A stretch of 53,527 nt of DNA from DASPJQ01 sp035299065. GTDB lineage: Bacteria > Bacteroidota > Bacteroidia > Flavobacteriales_D > UBA2798. The number at the start of each line of letters is the position of its first letter. The stretch's first letter is position 1. The notes beneath the pieces are model-generated. The model was not told the origin of the DNA. It worked only from the letters and a program-made list of their open reading frames with translations, and did not search any database. Position numbers and translations under genes: made by a program. The stretch lies in assembly GCA_035299065.1 (NCBI GenBank), contig DATGXI010000081.1, forward strand, positions 1-53,527, in the 5' to 3' direction. Below, in pieces: positions 50,685-53,527 of the stretch.

Positions 50685-51356
50685 ATGAAAAAACATTTAC
50701 TGGTATTTCTTATTGCTATAACATGTGCTAATGCCAATGCACAGCTTAAAATACTCAACTTTACGGGCATTGACTATGTTGGCCTTGGTGACCATGTGCT
50801 CATTAATTTTTACAATTTAAACGTTCAAAATACCGACTCCGTTCTAACCTTTACCGATTCAATTAACATAGACCTTGGTGTGGAGGACCCTCCAGCGGTT
50901 ATAACCAATGTTGCAAGCGTAAATCTTGGCCCGTACACCATTCTTCCTCTTGACAGTGTTATTGTTGACACAGTAATATTTGATGTTGACACTACTTTTT
51001 TGAAAGACGGAAACAATACTGTTGTTATATGGCCTTATGGAACAAATACGTTTATTACTGCATTTGATTCACTAACGGAAATTATATTTATACCTGTAAG
51101 TACACTGGCCATACCCGAACAGGAAAACGGAATTACCATTACAGCAGGGCCAAACCCCACAAGGGATTTAATTTTTCTATACGATCCACAAGCCATATTG
51201 CAGCAGGTACAGGTGCGTTCTCTTGAAGGAAAACGCATACCGGTTCGTGTGCATGGAAACGTGGTTGACGTAAGTAAACTGCCAGCCGGAGTTTTTATCC
51301 TGGAAATACAAACGGTCAATGGAATACTGACGCGCAAAATTATTGTGGAAAAATAA
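50685..51356 (+). CDS. T9SS cargo protein, tandem copy 2
   Basis: The 223-aa protein matches copy 1 in all parts: signal peptide (MKKHLLVFLIAITCANANAQ), domain with FLKDGNNTVVIWPYGTNTFI and the T9SS tail (TAGPNPTRDLIFLYDPQAIL, QVRSLEGKRIPVRV, AGVFILEIQTVNGILTRKII). The pair clearly arose by tandem duplication and has since diverged strongly apart from the NNTVVIWP core and the tail. It converges on the alkyltransferase gene with 2 nt between stop codons. Confidence 0.8.
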   Translation: MKKHLLVFLIAITCANANAQLKILNFTGIDYVGLGDHVLINFYNLNVQNTDSVLTFTDSINIDLGVEDPPAVITNVASVNLGPYTILPLDSVIVDTVIFDVDTTFLKDGNNTVVIWPYGTNTFITAFDSLTEIIFIPVSTLAIPEQENGITITAGPNPTRDLIFLYDPQAILQQVQVRSLEGKRIPVRVHGNVVDVSKLPAGVFILEIQTVNGILTRKIIVEK

Positions 51357-51358
51357 CG

Positions 51359-51853
51359 CTAAAACAAACTTTGCCTTACCGCACCATCTGAATGTTCCTG
51401 CTCATGCAGCAGCAACCACTTCTTTTTTTCAATTCCACCGGCATACCCAACCAGGCTGCCGTCATTTCCTTTAACACGGTGACAAGGAATGATGATGGCA
51501 ATTTTATTTTTTCCATTAGCCGTTCCCACTGCGCGAATGGCTTTAACATCACCCAATTTTTTAGCCTGTTCAGAATACGTAACCGTTGTTCCATATTCAA
51601 TTTTTTCAAGTTCCTGCCAAACACGCACCTGGAAATCGGTGCCCTCCAGCTTGTATGGCACATCAAATTTTTTTCGTGTGCCTGCAAAATATTCTTCCAG
51701 TTCCTTTATGCATTGGCGAATAACATCGGTAACATACTTACCCGGATCAGGTACTTCACGGTCGCTTCGCACAAAGTTCACCTCTAAAATAGTTGAGCTG
51801 TCGGAAACAATTTCCAACGGACCAATGGGTGATTTATAGAAGGCTTTGAACAT
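51359..51853 (-). CDS. ogt: Methylated-DNA--protein-cysteine methyltransferase
   Basis: The 164-aa protein is an O6-alkylguanine-DNA alkyltransferase. It moves a methyl or alkyl group from damaged guanine to its own cysteine in the IIIPCHRV motif, in a suicide reaction. Also visible are the helix-turn-helix with FQVRVWQELEKIEYGTTVTY and AIRAVGTANGKNKIAI, and the closing LVGYAGGIEKKKWLLLHEQ. The N-terminal ~80 residues (FKAFYKSPIGPLEIVSD) are the usual short RNase-like domain. The length is normal for Ogt. Gene name ogt is used for the family; there is no Ada fusion. Confidence 0.95.
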   Translation of the reverse strand: MFKAFYKSPIGPLEIVSDSSTILEVNFVRSDREVPDPGKYVTDVIRQCIKELEEYFAGTRKKFDVPYKLEGTDFQVRVWQELEKIEYGTTVTYSEQAKKLGDVKAIRAVGTANGKNKIAIIIPCHRVKGNDGSLVGYAGGIEKKKWLLLHEQEHSDGAVRQSLF

Positions 51854-52046
51854 GTTTCTCGCAATGTTTTTTTACGCTCTCGCAAAGGCGCAGGTGCGCG
51901 GAGGTTTATTCTCGCAACTACACTACGCTTTTATCTCCCGGTGCAGTGTAGCGCGCAAAGACGCAACGACAGCAACGTTTTTTTATGCCTGGCGGGCTCA
52001 AAGGTGCACAGAAAGACACTTGCAATGCACGGGCAAGAGCAACGTG

Positions 52047-53527
52047 CTATCTTACCACCGACCCATTCTCTTTGCCATTATCTTCAGGCAACACAAATGT
52101 CAACTTGCCGTTCTTATCTTCTGCCAGCAATATCATTCCGTGCGATTCAATTCCTTTTATTTTACGTGGCGCAAGGTTAACCAATATGCTCACTTTTTTT
52201 CCAACAATGTCTTCAGGTTTGTAATGCTCGGCTATACCTGAAATAACGGTGCGCTGATCAAGGCCCGTGTCAACTTTTAACTGCAGTAATTTATCGGCAC
52301 CTTTTACTTTTTCAGCTTCCAGTATTTGACCTATGCGTATGTCCATGCGCGAGAAATCGTCAAAGGTAACCTCGGCTTTTGCAGGAGCAGTGGTTTTTGA
52401 AGCTGCTTCGTTTTCCATTTTGGTTTTTTGAAGTTTTTCCAATTGACGGGTTATTTCCTCGTCTTCAATATTTTTAAATAACAATTCAGCCGGATTTAAG
52501 GTGTGCTGTTGCGTTTCGATGCCAAAATAATGCATAAACCCACCGTCACCTGTCCAGAAATAACCCAGGTCTTTTTCACAACCTGAAACATTCAATTGTT
52601 TTAGAATGCTTTTATGCGTTTGGGGTAAAAATGGTGCACAGGCAAATGCAATGTTAACAGCAACATTCACGCAGTCATGCATAATGTTTTTGGCCAGTTC
52701 TTCATTGGTTTTTTGCACTTTCCAGGGTTCTGTTTCAGTCAAAAATAAATTTCCGGCACGTGCAATGTTCATCATTTCTGATTGGGCATCCCTGAAACGG
52801 AAATTTGCCAAATGCGCTTTCATACCAGCAATGGCACGATCAATTTCACGTGAAAGCTTTTCAAAAGAGTTGCTGTAAACAAGGTTGGCTGTTGGATCAA
52901 TGCGTTTGGCACCGGGGGTTTTTCCACCATAAAATTTATGTGAAAGCACCATTACACGGTTTACAAAATTACCAAGAATGGAAACCAACTCACTGTTTAC
53001 TTTTAACTGGTAGTCTTTCCATGTAAAATCAGCATCTTTTGTTTCGGGTGCTATGCTGGTTAGCACGTACCTCAACTCATCGGTTTTACCCGGAAAATCC
53101 AATAAATACTCATGTAACCAAACCGCGTGGTTGCGCGAAGTAGAAATTTTATCACTCTCTAAATTTAAAAACTCATTGGCCGGTACATTGGTTGCCCACT
53201 TGTACTTGTCAGTACACATCAAAACAGCCGGAAAAATAATGCAATGGAAAACAATGTTGTCTTTTCCTATGAAATGTATGATTTCAGCATCATCGCTTTG
53301 CCAGTAATTTTGCCAGTCATTGGGTCTTAATTCCTTGGTAAATGAAATGTAGCCTATTGGCGCGTCAAACCAAACGTACATAACTTTGCCATCGGTATCT
53401 TTCACCGGTACCTTTACGCCCCAATCCAAATCGCGGGTCATGGCGCGCGGCTGCAAACCTGAATTTAACCAGGACTTGCATTGACCAAACACATTTACTT
53501 TCCAGTCGGCCTGGTGCGCATCAATGT
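52047..53527 (-). CDS. metG: Methionyl-tRNA synthetase (partial, C-terminal part)
   Basis: The frame is open to the right edge (the first readable codons are IDAHQADWKVNVFGQCKSWL), so the N-terminus with HIGH is outside. Visible features are the catalytic-core end (YVWFDAPIGYISFTKE, HFIGKDNIVFHCIIFPAVLM), the KMSKS loop as DKISTSR, an anticodon-binding helical domain, and a C-terminal tRNA-binding EMAPII/Trbp111 domain: FSRMDIRIGQILEAEKVKGA, KLLQLKVDTG and VNLAPRKIKGIESHGMILLA. The enzyme charges tRNA-Met. At least 492 codons are present; a full length of ~690 is usual for this long form. KIST instead of KMSK is a common variant. Confidence 0.96.
   Translation of the reverse strand, partial: IDAHQADWKVNVFGQCKSWLNSGLQPRAMTRDLDWGVKVPVKDTDGKVMYVWFDAPIGYISFTKELRPNDWQNYWQSDDAEIIHFIGKDNIVFHCIIFPAVLMCTDKYKWATNVPANEFLNLESDKISTSRNHAVWLHEYLLDFPGKTDELRYVLTSIAPETKDADFTWKDYQLKVNSELVSILGNFVNRVMVLSHKFYGGKTPGAKRIDPTANLVYSNSFEKLSREIDRAIAGMKAHLANFRFRDAQSEMMNIARAGNLFLTETEPWKVQKTNEELAKNIMHDCVNVAVNIAFACAPFLPQTHKSILKQLNVSGCEKDLGYFWTGDGGFMHYFGIETQQHTLNPAELLFKNIEDEEITRQLEKLQKTKMENEAASKTTAPAKAEVTFDDFSRMDIRIGQILEAEKVKGADKLLQLKVDTGLDQRTVISGIAEHYKPEDIVGKKVSILVNLAPRKIKGIESHGMILLAEDKNGKLTFVLPEDNGKENGSVVR

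Noticed and set aside
51854..52046. Short inverted repeat (CTACACT at 51918, AGTGTAG at 51945) as the metG terminator
   Set aside because: The stem is only 7 bp and no T-run follows on the minus strand; it may belong to the CGCAAAG repeat background.

Overview
The window is a chromosomal piece from a member of the phylum Bacteroidota. The evidence is secreted proteins with type A C-terminal T9SS sorting domains (1171-2934, 49996-50664, 50685-51356), a TAnnTTTG-type -7 promoter box, and family content typical of the phylum: DUF1573, two-component-regulator propellers with Y_Y_Y domains, SpoIIE phosphatases fused to TPRs, YfiR/DUF4154, WG repeats and small GIY-YIG proteins. A genus cannot be named from this sequence. 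The window opens inside a MATE transporter gene and closes inside metG, so both edge genes are partial.

Layout. 1-5.4 kb: MATE transporter, a T9SS cargo protein, a repeat-filled gene-poor stretch, a DUF1573 protein and a SET-domain protein. 5.4-13.4 kb: an accessory island that is visibly AT-rich up to about 10.9 kb. It holds a nuclease-helicase (DUF2075 type), a row of probable immunity genes (Imm49-like, Imm74-like, two unknown), and a 916-aa secreted polymorphic toxin with a PT-TG pre-toxin domain and an apparently exchanged C-terminal tip. Two paralogous small genes in opposite orientation lie at the island ends. 13.5-20.5 kb: two members of a three-copy family of secreted ~470-aa proteins, a nucleoid-associated protein, a small KTSC-like protein, two copies of a 101-bp intergenic element, a split secreted ORF and Hsp20. 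20-26 kb: a DtxR-family metal regulator divergent from a translationally coupled operon (di-haem oxidoreductase, Rieske protein, outer-membrane barrel), with a perfect 16-bp palindrome between them, then an Mla-type lipid transport operon (permease, ATPase, MCE). 26-36 kb: the third ~470-aa paralog, SRPBCC protein, TPR-SpoIIE phosphatase, a frameshifted SDR gene, a WG-repeat protein, a TPR-adenylate cyclase and a membrane barrel protein. 36-37.4 kb: tRNA-Ala(GGC) followed by a GIY-YIG endonuclease gene and a decayed tRNA copy, then a SWIB/histone-H1-like DNA-binding protein. 37.5-47.2 kb: a lipoprotein plus a transglycosylase-like protein, then a sensory cluster (YfiR-like, TPR, HAMP-SpoIIE phosphatase, and a 1316-aa propeller-adenylate cyclase-HD phosphohydrolase fusion). 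47-53.5 kb: ferritin with a hyperbasic secreted partner, a cytosolic helical protein, tandem T9SS cargo paralogs, an alkyltransferase and metG.

Themes. Second-messenger and phosphatase signalling recurs: two class III cyclases with Lys/Asp substrate residues and two SpoIIE phosphatases. Iron handling appears twice (DtxR-linked redox operon and ferritin). Intergenic DNA carries several short-period repeat families, and four of these repeats end 0-8 nt beyond the stop codon of a minus-strand gene. The strongest candidates for undescribed biology are the toxin-immunity island, the DtxR-linked DHOR-Rieske-barrel operon, the cyclase-HD fusion and the tRNA-associated GIY-YIG element.
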